Assembly (NCBI GenBank): GCA_963773155.1
Contig: CAVZAB010000025.1
Location: 124,001 to 188,000 of the forward strand
Length of the DNA stretch: 64,000 nucleotides
DNA from: CAVZAB01 sp963773155
GTDB lineage: Bacteria > Pseudomonadota > Alphaproteobacteria > Rhizobiales > Beijerinckiaceae
Direction of reading: 5' to 3'
Shown: positions 1 through 9,236 of the stretch, piece after piece
How positions within the stretch are numbered: position 1 is the first letter of the stretch
Layout: every line of letters begins with the position of its first letter
The notes under the pieces: generated by a model
The model's input: the letters and a program-made list of their open reading frames with translations, nothing else
Databases searched by the model: none
What the model was told of the DNA's origin: nothing
Made by a program: the position numbers and the translations under genes

Positions 1-993
1 CGGCTCGCCGAGCATATGCGGATGGCTTTTGGGGGCGATACCGATACGGAATTTGCGGTTGAAATCGATCCGCGCGATTTCACCGAGGAACGTCTGCAGG
101 CGCTGGTCGGCGCCGGCCTCACACGTGCCAGCATCGGTGTCCAGGACTTCGACGAAGCTGTGCAGCGGGCGATCAACCGGCGCCAGACGTTCGAGGAAAC
201 CTCTTTGGTGGTCCAGCGCTTGCGGACGCTTGGCGTTGCCTCGATCAATATTGATCTCCTCTACGGCCTGCCGCACCAGACCGAAGCAACGGTGGCGGCG
301 AGCCTGGAACAGGTCCTTTGTCTGCGGCCGGACCGGATAGCCCTGTTCGGCTATGCCCATGTGCCCTGGATGAAGCGCCATCAGGACATGATCGACACGG
401 CTTTGCTTCCCGATGCGCTCGCTCGCTTCCGGACGATGGAACAGGCGGCCGAGCGGCTGGTCGAGGCGGGCTATGTCCGGATCGGTCTCGATCATTTCGC
501 CCGGCCCCAAGACAGCTTGGCGCTTGCTGCGGGCGCCGGTCATTTGCGCCGCAATTTCCAGGGCTATACGGTCGATGGTGCACAGGCCATACTCGGCCTC
601 GGTGCCTCCGCCATCGGCGAATTGCCGCAGGGCTATGTCCAAAACATTGTCACGACGGCGGCCTATCAGCGCCGGGTCGATGCAGGCCGGCTGGCGACAG
701 AAAAGGGCATTGCCCTTGGCCTTGATGATCGCCTGCGTCGCGATGTGATCGAGCGCTTGATGTGCGATCTATCCTTCTCGAAGGCGCGGACACGAGAGAA
801 GTTTGGCGAAGCGGCCGAGCCGGTTGTGGCGATTGCCGAGGCACTCGCGGCCACCGACGAGGATGCGCTCGTCGTGCCGACGCCGGACGGGTTTAGCGTG
901 ACCGAGCGCGGCCGGCCTTTCCTGCGGGTCATTGCCTCGGCGTTCGACGACTATTTGCCGCGCGGTTTCGGCCGCCATTCGCTTGCGCTGTGA
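1..993 (+). CDS. hemN: Oxygen-independent coproporphyrinogen III oxidase, 5'-truncated by window edge
   Basis: Radical-SAM enzyme of anaerobic haem synthesis that decarboxylates coproporphyrinogen III to protoporphyrinogen IX. The reading frame is open from base 1, so the gene starts upstream. About 330 codons are visible against a usual length near 450. The missing part would hold the CxxxCxxC iron-sulfur motif, so activity cannot be judged here. Visible family features are the barrel segments IDLLYGLPHQT and LFGYAHVPWMK and the HemN-specific C-terminal domain with GYVRIGLDHFARP and LGLGASAIGELPQGYVQN. The latter separates true HemN from shorter HemW-like proteins. An oxygen-dependent HemF is also present at 52101-53036, so this organism can make haem with and without oxygen. 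Confidence 0.93.
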   Translation, partial: RLAEHMRMAFGGDTDTEFAVEIDPRDFTEERLQALVGAGLTRASIGVQDFDEAVQRAINRRQTFEETSLVVQRLRTLGVASINIDLLYGLPHQTEATVAASLEQVLCLRPDRIALFGYAHVPWMKRHQDMIDTALLPDALARFRTMEQAAERLVEAGYVRIGLDHFARPQDSLALAAGAGHLRRNFQGYTVDGAQAILGLGASAIGELPQGYVQNIVTTAAYQRRVDAGRLATEKGIALGLDDRLRRDVIERLMCDLSFSKARTREKFGEAAEPVVAIAEALAATDEDALVVPTPDGFSVTERGRPFLRVIASAFDDYLPRGFGRHSLAL

Positions 994-1081
994 GTGCGAC
1001 AAATCCCGGTCGCCCAGAGTTTTGTCTTGGCAAGCCGGCGCCAATCGACATAGGTCTTGGCGGGTGATTGCGGGAGACTCC

Positions 1082-1587
1082 ATGAGCGATACCCTTGCCT
1101 TTGTCCTGGCCGAGGAAAGGCCGGCCGACGCCGGCGCCATAGAACGGCTGAACGAACGGGCCTTCGGTCCCGGCCGGTTCGCGCGCAGCGCCTATCGGTT
1201 GCGCGAACAGCGCGCCGGTGTTCCGGGGCTGTGTTTTACCGCCTATGTCGGGACTCTGCTTGTTGGTTCGAATCGGTCATGAGTCTGGTGCGCTGTGGCG
1301 CGCATGACGTGCTGCTGCTTGGCCCCCTGGCGGTTGATCCGGCGTTTCGTTCACAGGGCATTGGCGAAGCGCTTGTCCAGCGATCGCTTTCAGCCGCACG
1401 GGCCATTGGTTACGAACTTGTCGTTCTGGTCGGCGATGAATCCTATTATGGGCGAATGGGATTTCGCATTGTTCCGCCGGGTCGGCTGCAAATGCCGGGG
1501 CCGGTCGATCCGCGCCGGCTGCTCTATTGCGAATTGCGTGAAGATGCGCTGACCCAGGTGAATGGCCGATTGCGGCCGAGCCTCTAG
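1082..1587 (+). CDS. GNAT family N-acetyltransferase, single-base frameshift
   Basis: Small GNAT-fold acetyltransferase of the YhbS type; the substrate is unknown. Translation starts at the ATG at 1082, behind GGGAG. The N-terminal half runs in one frame to about 1275. The C-terminal half (from VMSLVRCGAHDVLLLGPLAV) continues in the frame one base earlier. The second half holds the acetyl-CoA loop (FRSQGIGEALVQ) and the usual YYGRMGFR motif. Restoring one base near 1273-1277 (for example CGG-TC to CGGG-TC) gives a continuous protein of about 168 residues. The stop overlaps the end of the convergent gene by 4 bp. It may be a sequencing error or a recent pseudogene; nothing else is damaged. Confidence 0.8.
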
Positions 1588-3674
1588 GCTTTACGGCCGC
1601 GCCGGCTCTCGTAGAGCCAGGCCAGCAGCAGGCCGCCGAGCAGCGCCAGGATTCCGCTCCAGCCCAGCGCGAGCGGAATGACGCCCACGCCGCGCACGAT
1701 GCTCGATCCGGTCTTTTTTATGCCGATAAAATCCGAGCCTCCGAAAGTCGGAACGCCTTGTTCGGCAATAAGTCGCGGCATCGTGATTCCGTTTGCCGCG
1801 CCGATCCGCCGGACCGTGCCGCCGCTTGCCGCCACGATCGGCGCCAATTTATCGGTCGTCGAAATGACATCTTGAAACTCGAGCGGATTGTCGGGCCCGA
1901 CATTGGCGAGAACCGACAATTCGCCGTTGCTGATCTTGTGCAGGCCGAGTTCTCTCGCCGCAAAGCGGCTGCGCGCAAGGCCCGGATCGGTTGGTTGCAG
2001 GCTCAAGGTTTCGACTTTGCCAGAAGGCGCCGTCACGGTGACCGGCGGCAGGTCGGTTTTGAGGCTTTGCCGCTCGATGAAAATGGTCTTGCCTTGGACC
2101 GCGGCCCGCAGCGCCTCCTCCTCCAGGTCCGGTTCCTTCATCAACCAATGCGCCAACCGCCGCATCAGGTCGAGGTGCGGGCCACCGCCGGCAAAGCCGC
2201 GCGCCCACAACCACATTTGGTCGGACAGGATCAGCGCAACTCTTCCCTTGCCCTCGCGCGACAGAACGAGCAGCGGCCGATCGTCAATGCCCGCCAACAG
2301 CGGCGAGCCCTTGCTGGTTCCGATCCCGATCTGGCGAAACCATTCGCTCCATTGCGGCGGCGAAGTCTGGCTGCCGGGCAGGCCGCGCGTTACCGGATGC
2401 TTGGCGCCATCTTCGGTGATTGTCGCGCGAAAAGCCTGTTCAAGCACTTCGCCGCTCGGGCTTGCCGGCAGGATTTTGCCGATTGGCGAGTAGAACAAAC
2501 TGTCGGCGGCGGAGAATTCCGGTCCGGCAGCAAGCAGGAGCGCGCCACCATCGCGAACGTAGCGAACGATGTTTTCGAGATAATAGGGCGGCAGAATCAG
2601 GTTCTGGTTGGCATAGCGATCGAAGATGATGAGATCGAATTGGGCTATCTTGCGCTCGAACAATTCGCCGGTCGGAAAGGCGATCAGCGCGAGTTCGTTG
2701 ACGGGTGTGTCGCTGCGGTTGTCGGGCGAGCGCAGAATGGTGAAATGCACGAGATCGACATTGGCGTCGGCCTTGAGCAGATTGCGCCAGGCCCGTTCGC
2801 CGGCATGCGGCTCGCCGGATACCAACAGGACACGCAGCTTGTCGCGGATTCCCTCGATGGTGACGACCGCCTTGTTATTGAGTGCTGTCAACTCGTCCGG
2901 GAGCGCCGGAACTTCGATTTCGAAGACATTGGCGCCGGCATGGTCGACGCGCACGGGGATGCGGACCAATTCGCCGGGGATGGCCGGGATTTCGGTAAGC
3001 GGCAGGCCGTCGCGACGCACTTCGAGCGAAAGAGGCCGGGCCGGGCCGCCGGCCTCGATCACCCGCACGGCAATGATCTGGTCCTTACCGACAATGCCGA
3101 AGCGCGGTCCCTCGACGAGTTCGATCCGGCGGTCGCGTTCGCCGACGTGGCCGGTGATAAGCGCGTGAAGGGGCGCGTGAAAGCCGAGTTCTTCGGCCTG
3201 TCTTGGAATATCGTGGACGATGCCGTCGCTCACCATGATGGCCGCACCGACCCGTTCGGGCGGGACGTCGGCCAGTCCGCTCTTGAGGGCTGAAAAAAGG
3301 CGCGTTCCCTCGCTGTCCGCGCCGGCATCGCCGACCTCGATAAACCGCGTCTCGACATGGCCGAGATTGACCAAAGCCTTTTCGATGGCGGCCCGGGCCG
3401 CCTCGGTCTGGGCCGGTCTTTCGCCGATGCTTTGGCTGCCGGTCCGGTCGAGGACGACGGCAACCACATCTTTAAGAGGCTCACGCTCTTCGCGCTTGAG
3501 CGAAGGATCCATCAGCGAAAACAGGATTGCGGCGCCGGCAAGGCCGCGCAGCCAGCTGCCGCGCTGGCGCCGCAGCGCGCCATAGCCGACGATGAGCACG
3601 AGAAGAATGGCGAGCACGGCGAGTTCGCCCCAAGACAGGAGCGGCGAAGTGGCAAAGGAATAGGTGGTCGTCAA
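1584..3674 (-). CDS. Membrane protein with glutamine amidotransferase-like domain (MoxR operon, last gene)
   Basis: A 696-residue membrane protein, fourth gene of the MoxR/DUF58/BatA operon. N-terminal helices lie around residues 13-33 and 40-58, and a C-terminal helix before the basic end (LYESRRGRKA). A degenerate von Willebrand A-like segment follows the first helices (VVAVVLDRTGSQSIG). A class I glutamine amidotransferase-like fold is suggested in the middle (FDLIIFDRYANQ, then a YVRDGGALLLAAGPEF segment). The catalytic Cys-His-Glu set is not evident, so enzymatic activity is doubtful. The start overlaps the upstream stop by 4 bp, which suggests translational coupling. Such proteins are usually annotated as membrane or amidotransferase-like proteins; a role in envelope stress or metal-complex assembly is only inferred from MoxR neighbours. 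Confidence 0.8.
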   Translation of the reverse strand: MTTTYSFATSPLLSWGELAVLAILLVLIVGYGALRRQRGSWLRGLAGAAILFSLMDPSLKREEREPLKDVVAVVLDRTGSQSIGERPAQTEAARAAIEKALVNLGHVETRFIEVGDAGADSEGTRLFSALKSGLADVPPERVGAAIMVSDGIVHDIPRQAEELGFHAPLHALITGHVGERDRRIELVEGPRFGIVGKDQIIAVRVIEAGGPARPLSLEVRRDGLPLTEIPAIPGELVRIPVRVDHAGANVFEIEVPALPDELTALNNKAVVTIEGIRDKLRVLLVSGEPHAGERAWRNLLKADANVDLVHFTILRSPDNRSDTPVNELALIAFPTGELFERKIAQFDLIIFDRYANQNLILPPYYLENIVRYVRDGGALLLAAGPEFSAADSLFYSPIGKILPASPSGEVLEQAFRATITEDGAKHPVTRGLPGSQTSPPQWSEWFRQIGIGTSKGSPLLAGIDDRPLLVLSREGKGRVALILSDQMWLWARGFAGGGPHLDLMRRLAHWLMKEPDLEEEALRAAVQGKTIFIERQSLKTDLPPVTVTAPSGKVETLSLQPTDPGLARSRFAARELGLHKISNGELSVLANVGPDNPLEFQDVISTTDKLAPIVAASGGTVRRIGAANGITMPRLIAEQGVPTFGGSDFIGIKKTGSSIVRGVGVIPLALGWSGILALLGGLLLAWLYESRRGRKA

Positions 3675-6514
3675 TGGGCCAGCCTCTCCAAGAGATAGGG
3701 GACATGGACCTGGTCGGCCTTATAGTTTCCAGTAAGGGCATACATCACCAGATTGATGCCGCCGCGCAGAGCCAATTCGCGCTGGCGTGGTGATCCCGGC
3801 ACCAGCGGATAGATTGGATCGCCATAGCGATCGGCAGCCCAGGCGCCGGCCAGATCATTCGAGGTAATGATCAGTGGCGAGACGCTGTCGCCGGCCCGGG
3901 CGGGGCGGTTGGCTTCGTCGCCGGTTTCCGGCGGCAAGGCTTCGATCCAGGTTTCGCCGATCATATAGCGTCCGACGAAACCGTCGAGAATGTAGAAAGT
4001 GCGCGTCGCAACATGATTCTTCGGCACCGGCTCGAGTTCCGGCACATCGACACCGGCTAGGAGCTGGCGCAGCCACACAGATTCGGGTGTCGGCGGGCCA
4101 TTGCGGCGGCTGCTTAAGGCATCGCGGGTGTCGAAGACTATGCTGCCGCCCTGCTTCATGTATTCGGCGATGCGCGTGACGCTTGCCGTCGAGGGCTGCG
4201 GCCGATCGGCGACGATCGGCCAATAGACCAGCGGGTAAAAGGCCAATTCGTCGGTCGCTGGATCGATGCCAACCGGATCGCCCGGCAGAAGCGTCGTGCG
4301 ATCGGCCAGCGCGTGCGACAAGGCGGCGAGGCCAAGCCGGCTTGCTTCATCGACGCGCGAATCACCGGTCAGCACATAGGCGAGCCGGGTCTTCGAGACG
4401 GCGTCGAGATCGCGCGGCGACAATGCCCGGTCGGGCGCGGCCGCCACCGTTTCTGCTGTTGCCCGATCGCGCGGTGCCGGGGCGAGGAGCAGCAGCATGG
4501 CAATGGCCAGGGCCTGGCCGGCGCGGCCCGGGGCGCGACGCAGAGCACTCGCCAGCCAAAGCGAGGCAAGCGTATCAGCGAGGAAGGCAAGAATGGCGAG
4601 TGGGATCAGCCAGCTTCTGAGATCAATCGGCGCTGTGGTGACGATCGCCTGGCGGATCAGATTCAAACCGGACAGGTCGATCGGCGCCACACCATCGTCC
4701 GGCCGCAGCGTATTGATCGCGACCATCGACTCGGCCGGCCCATAGAAGCCCGGCGGATGCTCGCCCGAGGCGATCGGGATGGCGGCGTCGGCGATCGGCT
4801 GGGCATTGACGGGTGCAGGTCCGAGCGCCCCGAAGCCATCAAGGATGAGATAGGGCGCGAGCGCCAAGCGTTCGCCGGCCGGATCGCCAGTCGTGACGCC
4901 TCCCGGCGATGGTTTGCCGGCGAGCGACGCGCCGGAAAGATTGGTGATGCGGTGCATCATATCGACAAACAGACCGGATAGCGGCAGATTCGACCAGGTC
5001 GTGTCGGCGGTGACATGAAACAATACGATCAGTCCCTTGCCGCGCTTGGTCGCGGTGACGAGTGGGGTGCCGTCGGCCAGCGCCGCCCAGGTCTTGCCGG
5101 CAAGACCGGCTTCCGGCTCGGCGAGAACCTGGCGGGCGATCGTCACGTCAGTGGGCACGGCGAGGCCGAAGAAGGGGCTTTCTCGCTCGAACGGGTTCAA
5201 CTGTTTTGGCGTCTCCCAGGACAGTGAACCACCGAGGACACGGCCGCCACGGCGCAGGCGAACCGGCACCAGATCGTCAGCATTGGCTGCAAGCCGGACC
5301 CCGGCAAATCGCACCAGCACGCCGCCGGCCTCGACAAAGGCCGCCAGCCGGTCATGTGCCGGGCCGGACAAGGCCCCGACATCGGCGAGCACCATCACCG
5401 AGACAACTTCATCGAGCAGCTTGAGGACGGCGTCGGCTCCGCCGCCCTTGGCTTCGCGGACGTCGGCGAACGGCGCTAATGCGCGGGTGAGATAATAGGT
5501 TGGGCTGAGCAAAGGCTGCGCGACGTCGGCCGTGGCGCCGGTCGCAAGGCCGATCCGACGCCGCTTCCAGCGTGAATCGAGGAGGCTTACGGCCCCGGCG
5601 GAATGTTCATCGGGCAAGACGACGCGACTGATGTCATTGCGCAGTTCGATCGGCAGATCGAAACGGACGTGGGTCGCGAGCGCCCCGCCGAAATCGAAGG
5701 CGGTTTGGGCGATCGACAATCCCTTGATATCGAGCGCCGCGATCCGGCCGCTGGCCGGCGCCTGCGGGCTGCTGCGGATCAGCTGAACTTCGAGGGCGGC
5801 CGTGCCATTGTCGGTGGCGACAATGGCAAGCGGCGCGTGGGCGGCAACGAGGACGGTCATTTCGCGCGGCCCGGCGAGCTTGGCCAGGCTTTCGGCGAAA
5901 GCGCGGCCGCTGCCGCGTTCGGATACGGATCCGACGTCGATTTCGTCGCTCAGCCAGACGAGGCCGGCGTCGGGATTGGCGTCAAGAAAGCGGGCAATGG
6001 CCGGCAGAGCGACAGACCGATCGGGTGCAAGGGGAACTGGGCGCATGGCGCGCCGTCGCTCGAGGGTCTTGCTGCCTTCGGCGGGCAGGACATCACGCTC
6101 GCCTTCGGACATAGCGAGGATCGCGCTCGCCCGCCCGGCCCGCGTCGCCGCTGTCAGCAAATCGTCGATGGCTGCGGTCCGCTGATCCCAGGTCGGGGCG
6201 GCCGGCCAGCCGTCGTCGACAATCACCAGCAGCGGTCCCTTGCCGGCGCCGCCGGACGGCGGCGGGTTCCAGATCGGGCCGGCCATCGCCAGGATGATGA
6301 TTGCCGCTATGGCGAGGCGCAGGGCGAGCAACCACCAGGGCGTGCGGGCCGGGGTCTCGTCCTTCGGCTTCAGGTCGAGAATAAGCTGGAGCGGCGGGAA
6401 CGGCACCCGGCTTGGCCGCGGCGGGATGACCCGCAGCAAATAATAGAGCAGTGGCAAACCGGCGAGCGCGAACAGAGCCAGAGGTGCAGTAAAGGCGAGC
6501 GGCAGGCCTAGCAT
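3671..6514 (-). CDS. BatA / DUF4159 domain membrane protein
   Basis: A 947-residue membrane protein. The N-terminus is a typical BatA module: a hydrophobic segment (ALFALAGLPLLYYLLRV), the proline-rich RVPFPPLQLI stretch and a second helix (LALRLAIAAIIILAMAGPIW), followed by a von Willebrand-like region (LLVIVDDGWPAAP). Further helices lie near residues 635-690. The C-terminal third matches DUF4159, including GGSIVFDTRD and the end segment RGGINLVMYALTGNYKADQVH. It is the third gene of the operon, 13 bp after DUF58. In bacteria these proteins accompany MoxR ATPases, and BatA-type proteins are thought to form periplasm-facing complexes. The precise substrate is unknown. Confidence 0.88.
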   Translation of the reverse strand: MLGLPLAFTAPLALFALAGLPLLYYLLRVIPPRPSRVPFPPLQLILDLKPKDETPARTPWWLLALRLAIAAIIILAMAGPIWNPPPSGGAGKGPLLVIVDDGWPAAPTWDQRTAAIDDLLTAATRAGRASAILAMSEGERDVLPAEGSKTLERRRAMRPVPLAPDRSVALPAIARFLDANPDAGLVWLSDEIDVGSVSERGSGRAFAESLAKLAGPREMTVLVAAHAPLAIVATDNGTAALEVQLIRSSPQAPASGRIAALDIKGLSIAQTAFDFGGALATHVRFDLPIELRNDISRVVLPDEHSAGAVSLLDSRWKRRRIGLATGATADVAQPLLSPTYYLTRALAPFADVREAKGGGADAVLKLLDEVVSVMVLADVGALSGPAHDRLAAFVEAGGVLVRFAGVRLAANADDLVPVRLRRGGRVLGGSLSWETPKQLNPFERESPFFGLAVPTDVTIARQVLAEPEAGLAGKTWAALADGTPLVTATKRGKGLIVLFHVTADTTWSNLPLSGLFVDMMHRITNLSGASLAGKPSPGGVTTGDPAGERLALAPYLILDGFGALGPAPVNAQPIADAAIPIASGEHPPGFYGPAESMVAINTLRPDDGVAPIDLSGLNLIRQAIVTTAPIDLRSWLIPLAILAFLADTLASLWLASALRRAPGRAGQALAIAMLLLLAPAPRDRATAETVAAAPDRALSPRDLDAVSKTRLAYVLTGDSRVDEASRLGLAALSHALADRTTLLPGDPVGIDPATDELAFYPLVYWPIVADRPQPSTASVTRIAEYMKQGGSIVFDTRDALSSRRNGPPTPESVWLRQLLAGVDVPELEPVPKNHVATRTFYILDGFVGRYMIGETWIEALPPETGDEANRPARAGDSVSPLIITSNDLAGAWAADRYGDPIYPLVPGSPRQRELALRGGINLVMYALTGNYKADQVHVPYLLERLAH

Positions 6515-6527
6515 GGTTCAGCCCCCT

Positions 6528-7442
6528 TCATGCGATTGGCCCGCCGCCGAGCTGCATCGCCAAATGCAGCAAGGCTTGCGCGGCCGGCCGGTCAGTCCGA
6601 TGCAGAGCAAAGCTCCACCCCTGCTGCCTGGCGGCGGCCTGCACGCTATCACGATGGGCGGCCAGCCGACGTTGATATTCCGCCCGGAATTCCTCGGCCC
6701 GGCCCGCCCGCAACTTGGCATTCGAATCGACATCGACAAATTCAGTATGACCCTCGAACGGGAAGGTCTCTTCGACCGGATCGGCGATCATCACCAGATG
6801 GCCACGCGCCCTGCGCGAAGCCATGACGGCGATCGTGTTGGCGATTTGCGCCGGCGGATTGAGGAAGTCGCTGATCAAAATGGCCTGCGAACGGGAGGCG
6901 AGCGGTAGGGCGGGCGGCAATTCGGCCGGTTTCTCGGTGCGATCTTCGTGGCTGATGGCTTCGGCGAGCCGCTCGATGATGCCGCGGGTCGCGAGCGGTC
7001 GGATGAGACCGGGGATACCGACCCGCTCGCCGCCGCGCACCAGAAGATCGGCTGCGGCAAAGCCGAGAACGAGAGCCCGGTCGACCTTGGCGGCAAGCGC
7101 CAGATCGGAGACGAAGCCCATCGAGGGCGAGCGATCCATCCACAGCCAGACCGTCTGCGCGGCCTCCCATTCGCGTTCGCGGATATACAACCGGTCGTCG
7201 CGCGCCGACCGGCGCCAATCGACGCCGGCCAGCGCTTCGCCGGTGACGAAGGGACGGAATTGCCAGAAGGTCTCACCGGTGCCGGCCCGGCGCCGGCCGT
7301 GCATGCCATGCATGACGCTGACGGCCACCTCCTTGGCCGTCATCATGAGGCCCGGCAGCCGGCGGGCAAGATCTAGGGCCCCCCTTTGATGCTGCAGGTT
7401 GGGAACAAGTTCGCCACGTTCGAGAAGGCGCGGGCTGGCCAT
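6528..7442 (-). CDS. DUF58 domain-containing protein
   Basis: A 304-residue protein of the DUF58 family, a von Willebrand A-like fold that always travels with MoxR ATPases. The family signature is seen as FRPFVTGEALAGVDWRRSAR followed by REREWEAAQT. A MIDAS-like DRSPSMGF (D-x-S-x-S variant) is positioned as in vWA domains. It starts 2 bp after the moxR stop and is therefore co-transcribed and probably coupled. The likely role is an adaptor that MoxR remodels or that presents the client of the complex. No transmembrane helix is obvious, unlike the two genes downstream. Confidence 0.9.
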   Translation of the reverse strand: MASPRLLERGELVPNLQHQRGALDLARRLPGLMMTAKEVAVSVMHGMHGRRRAGTGETFWQFRPFVTGEALAGVDWRRSARDDRLYIREREWEAAQTVWLWMDRSPSMGFVSDLALAAKVDRALVLGFAAADLLVRGGERVGIPGLIRPLATRGIIERLAEAISHEDRTEKPAELPPALPLASRSQAILISDFLNPPAQIANTIAVMASRRARGHLVMIADPVEETFPFEGHTEFVDVDSNAKLRAGRAEEFRAEYQRRLAAHRDSVQAAARQQGWSFALHRTDRPAAQALLHLAMQLGGGPIA

Positions 7443-7444
7443 GC

Positions 7445-8458
7445 TCAGCCGAGTCGTCCGACCAGCTTGGCGATCAGCCCTTCGACGGTTTCGCCCTCCG
7501 TGGTGCGGGCGGCGAAGGTCAAGGCCATGCGGTGTTTGAGAACCGGCTCAGCGAGCGCCGCGACGTCGTCCAGCGACGGCGACAGACGGCCATCAACGAG
7601 TGCCCTGGCCCGCGTCGCCAGCATCAGCGCCTGGCCGGCGCGCGGCCCGGGGCCCCAGGCAATGTGGCGGGTCAGGGCGGGATCGCCCTCACCGGGGCGC
7701 GCATTGCGCACCAGATCGAGAATCGCCTCGACGATCTGGGCGCCGACCGGAAGCCGTTCGACCAGGCGCTGGGCGCTGATCAGGTCATCCGCGCTCATGG
7801 TTGCCACGGCTTTGGCGGGCGTGCCTGTCGTAGTTTCGACAATGATGCGCCGTTCGCTTGCCCGGTCGGGATAGGTGACGTCGATTTGCATAAGGAAGCG
7901 GTCGAGCTGAGCTTCCGGCAGCGGATATGTGCCTTCCTGCTCGAGCGGGTTTTGGGTTGCAAGTACGTGAAACGGGCGCGGCAGGTCGTGCGCTTCACCG
8001 GCGACCGTGACATGATATTCCTGCATCGCCTGCAGCAGGGCCGATTGGGTCCTTGGGCTTGCCCGGTTGATTTCGTCGGCCATCAAGAGCTGGGCGAAAA
8101 CGGGGCCTTTGAGAAAGCGGAATCCGCGCCGTCCGGCGCCGCTTTCCTCGAGGATTTCCGAGCCCAGAATGTCGGCGGGCATCAAATCGGGCGTGAACTG
8201 GACGCGCCTTGCGTCGAGGCCAAGCACTGTGCCGAGCGTTTCGACCAGCTTGGTCTTAGCAAGGCCGGGGACGCCGACAAGCAGGCCGTGGCCGCCGCAT
8301 AGCAAGGTCACCAGGGTCTGTTCGACCACCCGGTCCTGACCGAAGATGACGGCGCCAATCGCCTTGCGTGCCGCGCCGACCCGGCCGAGCATTGCTTCGG
8401 CCTGCAGGGCCACGGCGTCTTCGAGCGAGGTTGCGATCTTGTCCGGCTGTCTGTTCAT
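7445..8458 (-). CDS. MoxR family AAA+ ATPase
   Basis: A 337-residue AAA+ ATPase of the MoxR class. Walker A is GVPGLAKT at residues 62-69, Walker B is LLMADEIN, and the sensor region reads ATQNPLEQEGTYPLPEAQLDRF, a MoxR hallmark. The ATG at 8458 is chosen because a good AGGGA ribosome site precedes it and the family starts here; a longer open frame upstream (to 8788) overlaps the divergent gene and has no homology. It is the first gene of a four-gene operon ending at 1584. MoxR proteins act as chaperones for metal-cofactor insertion or envelope complexes; here the client is not identifiable. Confidence 0.94.
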   Translation of the reverse strand: MNRQPDKIATSLEDAVALQAEAMLGRVGAARKAIGAVIFGQDRVVEQTLVTLLCGGHGLLVGVPGLAKTKLVETLGTVLGLDARRVQFTPDLMPADILGSEILEESGAGRRGFRFLKGPVFAQLLMADEINRASPRTQSALLQAMQEYHVTVAGEAHDLPRPFHVLATQNPLEQEGTYPLPEAQLDRFLMQIDVTYPDRASERRIIVETTTGTPAKAVATMSADDLISAQRLVERLPVGAQIVEAILDLVRNARPGEGDPALTRHIAWGPGPRAGQALMLATRARALVDGRLSPSLDDVAALAEPVLKHRMALTFAARTTEGETVEGLIAKLVGRLG

Positions 8459-8621
8459 TATCAATCCCTGTCCGCTTCGCGCTCCACTGTGCCCCGGCTG
8501 TGGTCTTAAAGCCACCGGCTTTCGATTTGCCCACCAAACAATAGATTGGAGCTGCGGCTCCTTTGTCGATAGGAAAGGCCGGTAATCAGCGGAAGGCGCG
8601 GGTCGTAAAGGGCGCGAGATT

Positions 8622-9236
8622 ATGGCGGAAAGCGGATCGTCGGGACCCAAATTGGACGACACGTCCGGCCGTCTGACCGGTCTGGCGGCAATGGCGCGGG
8701 CGGCCGCGGGCTCGAAGCTGCCGCCGGTCGAGCAGTGGAATCCGCCGTTTTGCGGTGACATCGACATGCGGATCGCCGCCGATGGCACCTGGTTTTACCA
8801 GAAGACGCCGATTGGCCGGCCGGCGCTGGTGCGGCTGTTTTCGACAATATTGCGGCGCGACCCGGAGCGTTTCGTCCTCGTCACCCCAGTCGAGCGAGTC
8901 GGCATAACAGTCGATGATGCACCATTTCTCGCGGTCGAAATGCAGATCGAGAGCACGGGCGCGCAGCAAATCATTCATTTTCGCACAAATGTCGACGATT
9001 GGGTGCGGGTTGACCATCGGCACCCGCTGCGCTTTGCGGCCGGCGCTTCAGGCGGCGTCAAGCCCTATGTCCTGATTCGTGGCGAGCTTTGGGCGTTGCT
9101 CACGCGGGCCTTGTTCTACGACCTCGTTCAACTCGGCGAGACCCGCCAATGCGAGGGTGCGGCGATGTTCGGCATAGCCTCCGGCGCGGATTTTTTTCCG
9201 ATAGCGCCTGCTGCCGATCTCGGGAGCGAAATGTGA
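8622..9236 (+). CDS. DUF1285 domain-containing protein
   Basis: A 204-residue protein of the DUF1285 family, common in alpha- and gammaproteobacteria. The conserved core is seen as WNPPFCGDIDMRI, ADGTWFYQKTPIGRPALVRLFS and FVLVTPVERVGITVDDAPF. Function is not established; no membrane segment or catalytic motif is visible. It is the first gene of a tightly packed plus-strand operon: its stop overlaps the start of the Nudix gene in an ATGTGA arrangement. It diverges from moxR, with about 160 bp between them that should hold both promoters. Confidence 0.9.
   Translation: MAESGSSGPKLDDTSGRLTGLAAMARAAAGSKLPPVEQWNPPFCGDIDMRIAADGTWFYQKTPIGRPALVRLFSTILRRDPERFVLVTPVERVGITVDDAPFLAVEMQIESTGAQQIIHFRTNVDDWVRVDHRHPLRFAAGASGGVKPYVLIRGELWALLTRALFYDLVQLGETRQCEGAAMFGIASGADFFPIAPAADLGSEM

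Noticed and set aside
1262..1276. GGTTCGAATC, resembling a tRNA T-arm
   Set aside because: It lies inside the GNAT coding frame and no acceptor, D-arm or anticodon arm can be drawn around it.
1758..3293. 511-codon open frame on the plus strand
   Set aside because: It lies fully antisense to the amidotransferase-like membrane gene, whose own frame has clear helices and operon context; high GC keeps the shadow frame open.
5603..6511. 302-codon open frame antisense to the BatA/DUF4159 gene
   Set aside because: Shadow of the real gene, with low-complexity Gly/Arg composition and no ribosome site.
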